From assembly GCA_017620525.1 (NCBI GenBank), contig JAGAUY010000028.1, positions 1-34,250 of the forward strand: a stretch of 34,250 nucleotides of DNA, written 5' to 3'. The notes beneath the pieces are model-generated. The model was not told the DNA's origin and did not search any database. It saw only the letters and a program-made list of their open reading frames with translations. Source of the stretch: Oscillospiraceae bacterium. Lineage in GTDB: Bacteria; Bacillota; Clostridia; Oscillospirales; Oscillospiraceae. Below, piece after piece: positions 6,578 to 15,688 of this stretch (position 1 is its first letter; the number at the start of each line of letters is the position of its first letter). Made by a program: the position numbers and the translations under genes.

Positions 6578-7702
6578 TCAGGCTTTGGCCAGCTCCTCCA
6601 GAATGTCGCAGATCCGCTCGGTAGCGTCTGTCTTGACAAGGCCCTTCAGCGCCGCTTCCATGCCGGCTCTGCGCTTGCCGTCGCCGAGCATGGCATTCAC
6701 TTCGCTGTAGATTCTTTCGGCAGTGCATTCGCTTTCCAGCACCACCACGGCGCCGCCGCTCTTCTCCAGCACCCGGGCATTCTTCTCCTGGTGATTGTTG
6801 GTTACATTGGGAGAAGGAATCAGAATGCAGGGGGTTCCGGAAGCGGCGATTTCATTGCAGGTAGCGCTGCCGGCGCGGCTGATAAACACATCCGCAGCGA
6901 CCATCACCTCGGGCATATCATAGATGTATTCACGCATATCGATCTCGGGGCTGTGCTCCAGATCGACACCGTTGTTGTGTACCAGTTCCGGCATCCATCC
7001 CCAGCCAAAGCTGCCCACCGCATGGATATGGTGGAAGGGGAAGCCGTCATTCTTTTCCATGGTAAACATCTCAGCCATGGTCTGATTCATCACTTTGGCG
7101 CCCTGGCTACCGAAGGCGGAGACAACCAGCGGTCTGCCGCTGAGACCGAGGCGCTCCTTAGCCTCCTGCTGGGTCATGGTCAGGAATTCCTGGCGGATGG
7201 GCATTCCGACCACGCTGACCTTGTCAGGGTTCTTGTAATACTGCCTGCTCTCATCGAAACAGACCATCACCCGGTCGGCGATGTTCGCTGCCAGCTTGGT
7301 GGTCAGGCCGGGCAGCGCGTTTGCTTCATGGACGCAGGTGGGGATCCCCAGCTGATGACCGGCATACAGCGCCGGGAAACTGGCATAGCCGCCGGTGCCG
7401 ATGATCACATCGGGCTTGAATTCCCGGATGATCTTCTTGCAGCGGCCAACTGCGCTGAGGACACATTTGACTGCGTTGATATTCTTCTTCACCGCTGCCA
7501 GACTCTTCTGGCGGCTCAGGCCGGAGACGGGCAGAACCTTCAGTTCATATCCCGCCTGGGGCACCAGTTTCTCCTCCATATGGCCGGACGCGCCGATAAA
7601 GAGGATATTGCAGTCGGGGTGTCTTTGTTTCATCATATTGGCAACTGCGATGGCAGGATTGATATGTCCGGCAGTACCGCCGCAGGTTAAAATCACATTC
7701 AT
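6578..7702 (-). CDS. murG: MurG, lipid II-forming GlcNAc transferase
   Basis: 374 residues from the ATG at 7702, which overlaps the ftsW stop (ATGA) and is preceded by AGGAGG; the longer open frame to 7945 is only ftsW in another frame. MurG moves GlcNAc from UDP-GlcNAc onto lipid I at the inner face of the membrane, making lipid II. Family motifs are the N-terminal glycine-rich loop ILTCGGTAGHINPAIAVA (~4-21), TGGYASFPALYAGHQLGIPTCVHEANALPG split over the acceptor domain, and the C-terminal UDP-GlcNAc site with ISRAGSATCNEIAASGTP. It is translationally coupled to ftsW and followed closely by divIB. Identification is certain. Confidence 0.97.
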   Translation of the reverse strand: MNVILTCGGTAGHINPAIAVANMMKQRHPDCNILFIGASGHMEEKLVPQAGYELKVLPVSGLSRQKSLAAVKKNINAVKCVLSAVGRCKKIIREFKPDVIIGTGGYASFPALYAGHQLGIPTCVHEANALPGLTTKLAANIADRVMVCFDESRQYYKNPDKVSVVGMPIRQEFLTMTQQEAKERLGLSGRPLVVSAFGSQGAKVMNQTMAEMFTMEKNDGFPFHHIHAVGSFGWGWMPELVHNNGVDLEHSPEIDMREYIYDMPEVMVAADVFISRAGSATCNEIAASGTPCILIPSPNVTNNHQEKNARVLEKSGGAVVVLESECTAERIYSEVNAMLGDGKRRAGMEAALKGLVKTDATERICDILEELAKA

Positions 7703-8868
7703 AGGATAACCTCCTGTTTTTTGATCCGGTTCCGCTGACGGGAAATACTCAGAACGATTCCCATCTCCCCCAGATTCACCGCCAATGCCGTTCCCCCATA
7801 GGAGAAAAACGGCAAAGCAATTCCGGTGGACGGAAGCAAATTGGTCACAACGCCCAGATTCAGTATCGTCTGGACCGCAATGAGGGTAACGAGTCCGGCT
7901 GCCAGGACTGTGGAAAACCGGTCGCTGGCCCGCAGGGCGATCCAATATCCGCGCAGGATGGTCAGGGCAAAAAGGGCGATAATCATCAGCGCCCCCACAA
8001 GGCCCAGTTCCTCGCAGATGATGGCAAAAATATAATCATTATATTGAAAGGGCAGATACAGATATTTCTGTCTGCTCTTCCCGAAGCCAAGTCCGAAAAG
8101 TCCTCCGGAACCGATGGCATACAGTGACTGGAGGATCTGATACCCGGTATCCCCCGGGTCCTCCTCCGGATGGAGCCATGCGGTGACACGGTCACCGGCA
8201 TAACCCATAAAACTGATATAGACAATGACGAACAGCACCGCCGCCCCGGCTCCCGCCAGGAGCCACTTGGGACTGGTGCCGGCTACATACATCATCACCA
8301 CCGCCACCATACCCATCAGCATGATGGCGGAAAGATGCTTTTCCAGCGCCAGAGGCACCAGAATGCCCATCAGAGCCGCGCCGAACCCCAGAACGCCATA
8401 GCGGAATTTCTTCGCATCCGCCCCAAACCTCCGGGTCAGCCGGGCAAAGAGCAGGATCATGGTGAATTTGGCCACTTCCGAAGGCTGGAACTGGATCCCG
8501 GCAAGATTGATCCAGCGCTTCGCGCCGTTGACCTCCTCGCCGACCACCAGCACAGACAGGAGCAGCACGATGCTGACACCATACAGCGGCCAGGCGGCGC
8601 GGTACCAAAACTGCGCCGGAATGCGGCTGAAAGCCGCCATGGCGGCAAGGCCGATGGCGGCGCAGACCGCCTGTTTTTGCAGGTACTTCGTGGTGATCTC
8701 ATATCCGGTGTCATACTCGCTCTGGGCATAGCTTGCAGAATACAGCATCGTAAGCCCCACCGCCAGCAGAAGCAGCACCAGGATCAGAAACGGAATGTCC
8801 ACACTTTCACCGGGGTTGCTTCTTCCCCGGCGGTCCTCTTTGGCATACAGAATCCTCTGCAATGCCAT
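7699..8868 (-). CDS. ftsW: FtsW, SEDS peptidoglycan glycosyltransferase
   Basis: 389 residues with about ten hydrophobic segments. FtsW polymerises lipid II glycan strands at the septum together with its partner class B PBP, here the ftsI/spoVD product. SEDS hallmarks are GAKRWINLAG followed by IQFQPSEVAK, the large extracytoplasmic loop (GDRVTAWLHPEEDPGDTGYQ), GLFGLGFGKSRQKYLYLPFQYNDYIFAIICEELG, and the C-terminal LPSTGIALPFFSYGGTA. A 25-residue cytoplasmic N-terminus (MALQRILYAKEDRRGRSN) precedes the first helix. GGAGAT is the ribosome binding site. The gene directly follows mraY, the position normally held by murD, and overlaps murG by four bases. RodA or SpoVE are paralogues; position favours FtsW. 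Confidence 0.95.
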   Translation of the reverse strand: MALQRILYAKEDRRGRSNPGESVDIPFLILVLLLLAVGLTMLYSASYAQSEYDTGYEITTKYLQKQAVCAAIGLAAMAAFSRIPAQFWYRAAWPLYGVSIVLLLSVLVVGEEVNGAKRWINLAGIQFQPSEVAKFTMILLFARLTRRFGADAKKFRYGVLGFGAALMGILVPLALEKHLSAIMLMGMVAVVMMYVAGTSPKWLLAGAGAAVLFVIVYISFMGYAGDRVTAWLHPEEDPGDTGYQILQSLYAIGSGGLFGLGFGKSRQKYLYLPFQYNDYIFAIICEELGLVGALMIIALFALTILRGYWIALRASDRFSTVLAAGLVTLIAVQTILNLGVVTNLLPSTGIALPFFSYGGTALAVNLGEMGIVLSISRQRNRIKKQEVIL

Positions 8869-8893
8869 AGGGATCTCCTTTCAGAAATCAGAA

Positions 8894-9871
8894 TCAGCCG
8901 ATCAGGCCAGAAATGCTGAACCAGGCAACAACACACATCACAGCGCAAACCGCAGTGAAGGTCAGCACGATCTTTTCCTCCTTCCAGCCACACATCTCAA
9001 AATGATGGTGGATGGGAGACATCTTGAACAGGCGCTTGCCATGGGTAGCCTTGAAATAGCTCACCTGCAGGATTACGGACAGGGTCTCGATGATGTAGAT
9101 AAAGCCGACCATGATCAGCACCAGGGGCATGTCCAGAGCAAAGCTCAGCGCGCACACCGCGCCGCCCAGAAACAGCGAACCGGTATCGCCCATGAAAACC
9201 TTGGCAGGATGCCAGTTGTAGAAAAGATAGGCCACCAGACCACCGGCCAGAGCAGCAGGCATCAGCGCCACATCATACCGCTTCAGTCCGATGGCTGCAG
9301 CTGCAAAGAACACCATCACAGGGATGGATACGCTGCCGCACAGGCCATCAACACCGTCTGTCAGATTCACCGCATTGACACAGCCCACAATGACAAACAT
9401 GGCAAAAATGATGTACACAATGGGATGGATGGTGAAAGACACATTAAAGAAGGGGATGTACAGATCGCAGGTCATGGAGCCGGAACGGTACAGCGCATAA
9501 AGATACACTGCAGAAACTGCCATCTGCAGCAGAGCCTTCTGCAGGGAGGTCAGGCCCAGATTGCGCTTTTTCACCAACTTGGTGTAGTCGTCAATAAAAC
9601 CGATGCCGCCGAAGCACAGAGCCAGAAGCATGGCATAATAGACCGTATAATCTTCTGCGAAGGGCAGGTTGCACAGCAGGCAGATAACTGCCCCCAGGAT
9701 GAACATCAGTCCGCCCATCATGGGAGTGCCGGCCTTGATATTGTGCCAGGTGGGACCGATTTCCCGAATGGTCTGTCCTGCTTTCAGCGCCCGCAGCACC
9801 GGCAGCAGCAGATAGCCGATTCCCGCTGTCAGCACCAGGCCGATGACCGCCGTGATCAGAATTCTTGTCAT
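8894..9871 (-). CDS. mraY: MraY, phospho-MurNAc-pentapeptide translocase
   Basis: 325 residues, about ten membrane helices. MraY transfers phospho-MurNAc-pentapeptide from UDP onto undecaprenyl phosphate to make lipid I. Conserved segments are GTPMMGGLMFILG, the aspartate pair in GFIDDYTKLVKKRNLGL, NAVNLTDGVDGLCG, the GDTGSLFLGG loop and the histidine motif MSPIHHHFE. GAGGAA precedes the ATG. It lies 19 bases after murF and 25 bases before ftsW. Confidence 0.97.
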   Translation of the reverse strand: MTRILITAVIGLVLTAGIGYLLLPVLRALKAGQTIREIGPTWHNIKAGTPMMGGLMFILGAVICLLCNLPFAEDYTVYYAMLLALCFGGIGFIDDYTKLVKKRNLGLTSLQKALLQMAVSAVYLYALYRSGSMTCDLYIPFFNVSFTIHPIVYIIFAMFVIVGCVNAVNLTDGVDGLCGSVSIPVMVFFAAAAIGLKRYDVALMPAALAGGLVAYLFYNWHPAKVFMGDTGSLFLGGAVCALSFALDMPLVLIMVGFIYIIETLSVILQVSYFKATHGKRLFKMSPIHHHFEMCGWKEEKIVLTFTAVCAVMCVVAWFSISGLIG

Positions 9872-9890
9872 AGGTAATTCCTCCGTTGCT

Positions 9891-11252
9891 TTATTTCTCT
9901 TCTTTCAGGAATTTTTCCAGAACCAGTTCCATATGCATACCCCGGCTGCCCTTAAACAGCAGCACGTCGCCGGGTTTGACCGTGAACTTCAGCGTCTGAG
10001 CCAGTTCATCGTGGGTCCCGAAGGATCTTGCCTTAGTCTCGGCCATGCCGCCGGTGATGGCACCCTTGACCACCCGGTCCGCATTGGGACCGTAGGCAAA
10101 GATCAGCTCCGCGTTCTCCGCAGCGATACGGCCGATGCGGTAATGCTCCGCCCAGGCGCAGTCGCCCAGTTCCAGCATATCACCAAGTACCGCGATGCGC
10201 CGGCCATCCTTCTTGCCCAGCACCGCCAGCGCCGCCGCCATGGACTCGGGACCTGCATTGTAGCAGTCGGAAATGATGGTCGTTTCACCGTGGTGGAAGA
10301 TCTCCTGCCGGCCTGCCATATTGCGGAACATGGCCAGCCGCTCCTGGATCCGCACCGGAATCACGCCCAGCTCCAGCGCCACGGTCACAGCAGCCATGGC
10401 GTCAGCCACAAAGTGCTCTCCTTCCAGTCCCAGCTGGATCACAAATTCTTCGTGACTGCCGGTCACATGGAAGCGCAGTCCCTCCTGCGTCTGCTGAATG
10501 TCTTCGACCTGGACCGCGCACATGGCCTTGTCTTTGCCGAAATATGTAATCTCCTGCTCCGGCTGCTGAGGCAGCGCGCGCAGCATTTGGTCATCGCCGT
10601 TCAGCAGCAGCTTTCCATCGGGGGTCATCCCCTCCAGAATCTCCAGCTTGGCCTTTCGTATGCCCTCGATGGAGCCCAGATGCTCGATGTGCATGGAGCC
10701 GATGTTGACGATCACAGCGATATCCGGCTGCGCGATAGAGGAAAGATAGGCCATTTCCCGGAAATGGTTCATGCCCATTTCCAGCACAGCAACCTGCGTA
10801 TCTTCCGGCATGGCCAGGATTGCCATGGGCATGCCAATGTCGTTGTTGTGATTGACAGGAGTCTTGGCAGTACGGAAAGTGCTTTCCAGAACCGCTGCCA
10901 CCATTTCCTTCGTGGTGCTCTTGCCAACGGAACCGGTGATACCCACAGCCTTAAAGCCGATGCGCCTGCGTTCCTGCCGGGCAATGTCGCCCAGAGCAAT
11001 CCGGGGATCGTCCACAATAATGGCAGGATAGTCTCCCACCCTGCGGCTGCACAGCACCGCCGCCGCACCCTTCTCCATCGCCATCGGGATGAAATCATGG
11101 CCATCCCGGGCGCCCTGGAGCACAATGAACAGCTGTCCGGGCTGGATCACCCGGGTGTCATTGTTGGCGCCCAGAAATTCAATATTTTCATACTTCGGGT
11201 CCACCCAGCCGCCGCACCAGGCGGCAGCCTGTTTCAGTGTCAGTTTACCCAT
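9891..11252 (-). CDS. murF: MurF, UDP-MurNAc-tripeptide D-Ala-D-Ala ligase
   Basis: 453 residues. This cytoplasmic ATP-dependent ligase adds the D-Ala-D-Ala dipeptide to the UDP-MurNAc-tripeptide. The N-terminal substrate domain is followed by the P-loop TGSVGKST (106-113), then the Mur ligase motifs VNHNNDIGMPM, VLEMGMNHFREM (catalytic Glu), NIGSMHIEHLGS and the C-terminal ISDCYNAGPESMAAAL and VLGDMLELG. It sits seven bases after murE and is preceded by a modest AGGTAAAA signal. Length and motif order are normal. Confidence 0.97.
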   Translation of the reverse strand: MGKLTLKQAAAWCGGWVDPKYENIEFLGANNDTRVIQPGQLFIVLQGARDGHDFIPMAMEKGAAAVLCSRRVGDYPAIIVDDPRIALGDIARQERRRIGFKAVGITGSVGKSTTKEMVAAVLESTFRTAKTPVNHNNDIGMPMAILAMPEDTQVAVLEMGMNHFREMAYLSSIAQPDIAVIVNIGSMHIEHLGSIEGIRKAKLEILEGMTPDGKLLLNGDDQMLRALPQQPEQEITYFGKDKAMCAVQVEDIQQTQEGLRFHVTGSHEEFVIQLGLEGEHFVADAMAAVTVALELGVIPVRIQERLAMFRNMAGRQEIFHHGETTIISDCYNAGPESMAAALAVLGKKDGRRIAVLGDMLELGDCAWAEHYRIGRIAAENAELIFAYGPNADRVVKGAITGGMAETKARSFGTHDELAQTLKFTVKPGDVLLFKGSRGMHMELVLEKFLKEEK

Positions 11253-11258
11253 GCATTT

Positions 11259-12713
11259 TTACCTCGTTTCCAGCAGGTGTGCCGCCACTTCCTCCCGCTC
11301 ATCCAGGTGATTTTTAACACCGTTGATCTCCTGATACGTCTCGTGGCCCTTTCCTGCCAGTACAATTATATCATCTTTTTGCGCAATGTCCATAGCATAT
11401 CGAATCGCCTTGCGCCGGTCCGGCTCTACAATGTATTCGCCCAGGTCGGAACTGACACCTTTCAGGATGTCCGCAATGATGGCATCAGGATCCTCTGTTC
11501 TGGGATTATCAGAGGTGATCACCGCGAAATCCGACAGTCTGACACCGATTTCACCCATGATGGGACGCTTGATCGGATCCCGGTCGCCGCCGCAGCCAAA
11601 GACCGCGATAAGCCGGCCCCTGCAGAAATCTTTTACAGAACTGAGTACATTTTCAAGTCCGTCAGGGGTATGGGCATAGTCAATCAGAACGGAATACTCC
11701 TTACCGGGTGTGGGAACCACTTCGATTCTGCCCTTGACGCCCTGCACCGTCTTCAGCGCCCTGGCCGTATCCTCCAGAGAAATACCCAGCTGCTTTGCGA
11801 TGCCGATGACCGTCAGTGCGTTATAGACCGTAAACTTGCCGGGGATGGGCAGCGTGATATCCTGACGGTCATCCAGTCCCGCCACCACTTCGAAGGAAAC
11901 CCCCTCCGCGTGGTACTCGGGGTATACACCGTTCAGATCGCCGTTGCCGATCAGCGAGGTGGTCAGGGTGTGATGATGGGGCGCCTTTTCCACCATGTGG
12001 AAGGAATAAAAATCATCGGTGTTGATAACTGCCTTGTCACAGCGGGTGAAAAGCTCTGCCTTGGCGGCGCAGTAAGCCGCCATGGTCTTGTGAAAATCCA
12101 GATGATCTTCAGTCAGATTGGTAAAAGCCGCCACGTTGAAATGAACACCGCCCACCCGGTCCAGCGTGATGGCATGGGATGAGACCTCCATTACCACATG
12201 GGTGCAGCCTGCGTCACGCATCCGGGCAAAGAGTCCCTGCAGTTCCAGGCTCTCGGGGGTAGTCCGCTCAGTGGGGATCACCTCGTCGCCAACCATGTTC
12301 TCCATGGTGCCGATGAGGCCCACCTTGGCACCGATGGTCTTCTCCAGCACCTGCTTCAGAAGCAGCGTGGAGGATGTCTTGCCGTTGGTGCCGGTGATGC
12401 CGATCATGGTCATGGACTTCGCCGGATGACCGTAGAAATTGGTGCTGATTATGGCAAGGGCATGGCGGTCGCCTTCCACCAGAACATAGGGGACATCCGT
12501 TTCGGGTTTCTTCGCGGTGACAACAACCACCGCCCCCTTCTCCATTGCCATGGGAATAAAGCGGTTGCCATCGGAGGCAAAGCCGGAAATCGCCACGAAG
12601 AGGCTTCCCGGGGTCACCTTTCTGGAATCGTATGCAACGGACTGAATATCCATCTGCATATCGGCATTGGATTCCAAAATCGTAATATCCTGCAGCAAAT
12701 CTTTGAGTTTCAT
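11259..12713 (-). CDS. murE: MurE, UDP-MurNAc-tripeptide synthetase (mDAP type)
   Basis: 484 residues. MurE adds the third stem-peptide residue to UDP-MurNAc-L-Ala-D-Glu. The motif DNPRTEDP (402-409) is the signature of enzymes that use meso-diaminopimelate rather than lysine, so the wall is predicted to be mDAP type (established family rule). The P-loop GITGTNGKTSS, the carbamylated-lysine region TTPESLELQ, and VMEVSSHAITLDRVGG are all present, as are the C-terminal FGCGGDRDPIKRPIMG and GKGHETYQ. GGAGAA precedes the ATG. It is 21 bases downstream of ftsI. Confidence 0.97.
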   Translation of the reverse strand: MKLKDLLQDITILESNADMQMDIQSVAYDSRKVTPGSLFVAISGFASDGNRFIPMAMEKGAVVVVTAKKPETDVPYVLVEGDRHALAIISTNFYGHPAKSMTMIGITGTNGKTSSTLLLKQVLEKTIGAKVGLIGTMENMVGDEVIPTERTTPESLELQGLFARMRDAGCTHVVMEVSSHAITLDRVGGVHFNVAAFTNLTEDHLDFHKTMAAYCAAKAELFTRCDKAVINTDDFYSFHMVEKAPHHHTLTTSLIGNGDLNGVYPEYHAEGVSFEVVAGLDDRQDITLPIPGKFTVYNALTVIGIAKQLGISLEDTARALKTVQGVKGRIEVVPTPGKEYSVLIDYAHTPDGLENVLSSVKDFCRGRLIAVFGCGGDRDPIKRPIMGEIGVRLSDFAVITSDNPRTEDPDAIIADILKGVSSDLGEYIVEPDRRKAIRYAMDIAQKDDIIVLAGKGHETYQEINGVKNHLDEREEVAAHLLETR

Positions 12714-12734
12714 ATATATTCTCCTTCCGGGCCG

Positions 12735-15068
12735 TCAGTCTCTGGCCCCGGTATCGGTAAATTCCAATGTAATCGTCGTCCCGGATGGGACTGTTTCTCC
12801 CGGGTTTACGCTCTGTGATGTTACCACCACGCCGGCGGAAATCCCGTCGTTGCCGGTCACCAGGATATAAAGTCCCAGTTTTCCCGCCTCATCAGCGGCC
12901 TGCTGGCGGTTCATTCCCGCAAAATCCGGCACATCAACCATTTCTTCCGGAACATCCTCCCCCAGATACACCAGTACCTGACTTCCTCCGGGAACACTCT
13001 GTCCTGCCCCGGGGATCTGTCCCGTTACGGTCTGCCCATCTCCCAGAAACCGGGCGGTGAGGCAATTGTTTTTCAGTTGTTCCTCTGCTTCCGGACGGGT
13101 CAGTCCCGTCAGATCCTCCATGATGAACGTCTGCCCCGCAGCATCCTCCCGGGTGTAGCTTCTGTGCACTCCCAGATAAGGAAGGATATCCGACAGCACC
13201 GCGCCCACGGTGGGGGCCGCCATAACACCGCCGGAAATATAAATCCCCGTCTCCCGGGATGGCGTATCCAGCGCTACCAATACAATATACTCCGGATCGT
13301 CCATGGGCGCAATCCCCACAAAGGAGACAATTTTGTCCAGCACCCGCTGACCATTCCCGTCGAATACGTCGATTTTCTCGCTGGTTCCGGTTTTGCCGCC
13401 GATGGCGAATCCGGCCACCTGGGCATTTTTGGCGGTGCCTTCCTCCACAACCGACTGTATCAGCGTCCGCATGGTATCGGAGGTTTCCTTGCTGATGGTC
13501 TGCCGGATCACCGTCGGCTCCTGCTTAAGGACCGTATTGCCCTGCGCATCGATAACCTCTGAAACGATGTACGGTTCCAGAAGGAAACCGCCATTGACCA
13601 CGGAGGAGATGGCACGAACCAGCTGCAGCGGTGTGATCTTGAAGGTCTGGCCGAAGGAACCGGAGGTCAGGGATGCAGTGCCCCACTTGTCCGTGTTGGT
13701 CACAAGCTCCCTGTCAAAAAAGATCCCCTTGCTTTCACCGGCCAGATCGATGCCGGTCTTTTCCAGGATCCCAAATCTCTCAATGTATTCGTAAAACTTT
13801 TCACCGCCCAGCTTCAGGGCGATGTGCGCAAAGGCGATGTTGCAGGAATTCTGCAGTGCCTGTGGCGTCTGCTCTGCCCCGTGGCCTGCCGAACGCCAGC
13901 AGTGCAGCAGCTGGGACCGGCCGGGAATCTGCTCCGCCCCTTTGCAGTAATAATTCGTCTCCAGACCGATGGCACCGCAATCAAGGGCTGCCGCCATGGT
14001 CAGCACTTTGAAGGTCGACCCCGGCTCATAGCCATCAGAAAGCACACGGTTTCGCCACTGCTTCAGCCGCGCCGCGGTCAGCGCTTCCTGATAAGCGGTC
14101 CTGCCGTCTTGGTATGCCGCGCTGTCTGCAGGATTCAGCAGGTAGCTGAGCTTCATCTGCTCCAGCTGCGCTGCCGTACCGGTATCACAGATCTCCAGGT
14201 AGTTGTTGGGATCATAGCTGCCCAACGTCGCCATGGCCAGGATCTCCCCGGTCTTGCAGTTCATCACCAGACCGAAGGCCCCGTTCTGAACGTCGAATTT
14301 GGCGATGGCCTCCTCCATCCGCTTTTCAAGACAGGCCTGAACCGTCATGTCCAGCGTCAGGATCAGGCTGTCTCCCGCCCTGGAGGAAATGTATCTTTCA
14401 TAAGAAAAGGGCATATCCATCTCATTGTTGCCCTTGGAGGTAACAACCTTGCCGGCGCTGCCCTCCAGAAAGCTGTTGTAGGATGCCTCTACCCCCTCCG
14501 AGCCGGTACCGGAGTCATTGGTAAAGCCAATGACCTGCGCCGCCAGTGTCCCGTAAGGATAGGTGCGCCGGGAATTCGGCTCCAGATGGATGCCCGAAAT
14601 ATCATGTTCATTGATGTAAGCGCGGATCAGCGCCGCGGTCTCCTCGCTGACTTTCGTCCCAATCTGCTTATACCGCTTCTTCAGATCCCGCGCCTGCTCC
14701 AGGATCCATGCCGGATCCCGGTCCAGAATTTCACCCAGCGTTTTCGCGATGTCTTCCAGATCCGCTTTGGACTGCTTCAGCTCATGGGGATCCAGATATA
14801 CATTTTCCACGCTGGTATCCGTCGCCAGAACATTCATGTTCCGGTCATAGATATCTCCCCGGTCGGCTGAAACCTGCGTGGTACGGGTCTGATTGCGCAG
14901 GGCCAGGGATGCATAATAGTCATATTCTCTCACCATCAACCGGTGAAGCCGCAGCCCCACCGGCAAAAATGCCGCGATCCCCAGCACCAGCATCACAGCC
15001 ATGATTCTGTGGTGCTGGCCCGTATCGGAGCGCAATCTGGAATACTGCTTTTTTCGTTCCTTTCCCAT
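12735..15068 (-). CDS. ftsI: class B penicillin-binding protein with two PASTA domains (FtsI/PBP2x/SpoVD type)
   Basis: 777 residues from the ATG at 15068. This start is preferred over 15086 and 15134 because GGAAAGG precedes it and the upstream frame runs through a strong hairpin. It is a membrane-anchored DD-transpeptidase for septal or spore wall synthesis. There is one N-terminal helix (MAVMLVLGIAAFLPVGLRL), a pedestal domain beginning RGDIYDRN, then the transpeptidase with S351-T-F-K, S408-C-N and K559-T-G. Two PASTA domains follow (from about residues 650 and 715). The PASTA tail is typical of PBP2x and SpoVD. Only one such gene is present here, whereas B. subtilis has pbpB and spoVD side by side. 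It presumably works with FtsW from the same cluster. Division versus sporulation role cannot be separated from sequence. Confidence 0.92.
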   Translation of the reverse strand: MGKERKKQYSRLRSDTGQHHRIMAVMLVLGIAAFLPVGLRLHRLMVREYDYYASLALRNQTRTTQVSADRGDIYDRNMNVLATDTSVENVYLDPHELKQSKADLEDIAKTLGEILDRDPAWILEQARDLKKRYKQIGTKVSEETAALIRAYINEHDISGIHLEPNSRRTYPYGTLAAQVIGFTNDSGTGSEGVEASYNSFLEGSAGKVVTSKGNNEMDMPFSYERYISSRAGDSLILTLDMTVQACLEKRMEEAIAKFDVQNGAFGLVMNCKTGEILAMATLGSYDPNNYLEICDTGTAAQLEQMKLSYLLNPADSAAYQDGRTAYQEALTAARLKQWRNRVLSDGYEPGSTFKVLTMAAALDCGAIGLETNYYCKGAEQIPGRSQLLHCWRSAGHGAEQTPQALQNSCNIAFAHIALKLGGEKFYEYIERFGILEKTGIDLAGESKGIFFDRELVTNTDKWGTASLTSGSFGQTFKITPLQLVRAISSVVNGGFLLEPYIVSEVIDAQGNTVLKQEPTVIRQTISKETSDTMRTLIQSVVEEGTAKNAQVAGFAIGGKTGTSEKIDVFDGNGQRVLDKIVSFVGIAPMDDPEYIVLVALDTPSRETGIYISGGVMAAPTVGAVLSDILPYLGVHRSYTREDAAGQTFIMEDLTGLTRPEAEEQLKNNCLTARFLGDGQTVTGQIPGAGQSVPGGSQVLVYLGEDVPEEMVDVPDFAGMNRQQAADEAGKLGLYILVTGNDGISAGVVVTSQSVNPGETVPSGTTITLEFTDTGARD

Positions 15069-15107
15069 ATCATCCGGCCTTTCCATGAGACTGTCCACAG
15101 GACATGA

Positions 15108-15141
15108 ATGGGCAGCAAGGGAGCGATCCCTCACTGCCCAT
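15108..15141 (-). other. stable hairpin in the ftsL-ftsI spacer
   Basis: Arms ATGGGCAG/CTGCCCAT (15108-15115 with 15134-15141) enclose, after a 2-base mismatch, a second perfect stem AGGGA/TCCCT with a 4-base loop. No U tract follows (TCATGTCC), so it is not a classic terminator. It lies 40 bases before the ftsI start and could slow transcription, protect the 3' mRNA after cleavage, or affect translation. Confidence 0.6.
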
Positions 15142-15178
15142 TGCAGCTGCTATCTCATTTTATTGGCCGGCAGGGACT

Positions 15179-15658
15179 TTATGCAAAAAGCTCCCGGAAG
15201 AACCAGCAAATATTCTCCCACATTGTGGGTTCCGGTTCCGGCTGAGGCACATTCACCTGAATGGGAATGGTCTGTGCTTCTTCGATGGGGATCATCCCCA
15301 GAGCCAGAGCCTTCTCACGGATGTCATCCAGGTCGTAACCTGCATGGTAAGTCTTCTGCAGATCCACATTCTCATTCTGCAGCGCAATCACATAGCTTTC
15401 CATCTGCGCGAATTCCCGGTGAGCCTGGGACAGCTGATAGATACCCACTGTCAGCAGCACCATCATCACACAGGCAACCAGAATACCGCACAGGGATGCA
15501 ATGTCGAAGCGGATGGAGATCTGATGATGGATCTGCGGCTTCGGCAGGATGATCCGGGCTCTGTTTTTCTTTTTGACAGGCTTCAGTTCCGGTGCCGTGG
15601 CTTCACTGCCGTAGACATAGAACTGATGAATATATTGAATATCAGGTTTCCGTTCCAT
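15179..15658 (-). CDS. ftsL: FtsL-like division protein
   Basis: 159 residues from the ATG at 15658, preceded by GAGGAAGAG; a TTG at 15682 is an alternative start. Topology is that of FtsL: a ~55-residue cytoplasmic region rich in lysine and proline, one membrane helix (IASLCGILVACVMMVLLTVG, ~56-75), then a coiled-coil-like segment (AHREFAQMESYVIALQNENV) and DLDDIREKALALGMI, the typical FtsL/DivIC ending. A proline/glutamate-rich tail follows. In the divisome FtsL pairs with FtsB/DivIC and DivIB to activate FtsW and FtsI. Sequence is poorly conserved in this family, so position between rsmH and ftsI carries much of the weight. Confidence 0.85.
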   Translation of the reverse strand: MERKPDIQYIHQFYVYGSEATAPELKPVKKKNRARIILPKPQIHHQISIRFDIASLCGILVACVMMVLLTVGIYQLSQAHREFAQMESYVIALQNENVDLQKTYHAGYDLDDIREKALALGMIPIEEAQTIPIQVNVPQPEPEPTMWENICWFFRELFA

Positions 15659-15688
15659 GATGTTCTCTTCCTCTCGGTCCAAACCGGA

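Noticed and set aside
7703-7945. N-terminal extension of murG
   Set aside because: The extension lies within ftsW in another frame; the ATG at 7702 has AGGAGG and the family N-terminus.
9843-12182. 779-codon plus-strand open frame opposite murF and murE
   Set aside because: A shadow of two intact Mur ligases; no start signal and no recognisable domain.
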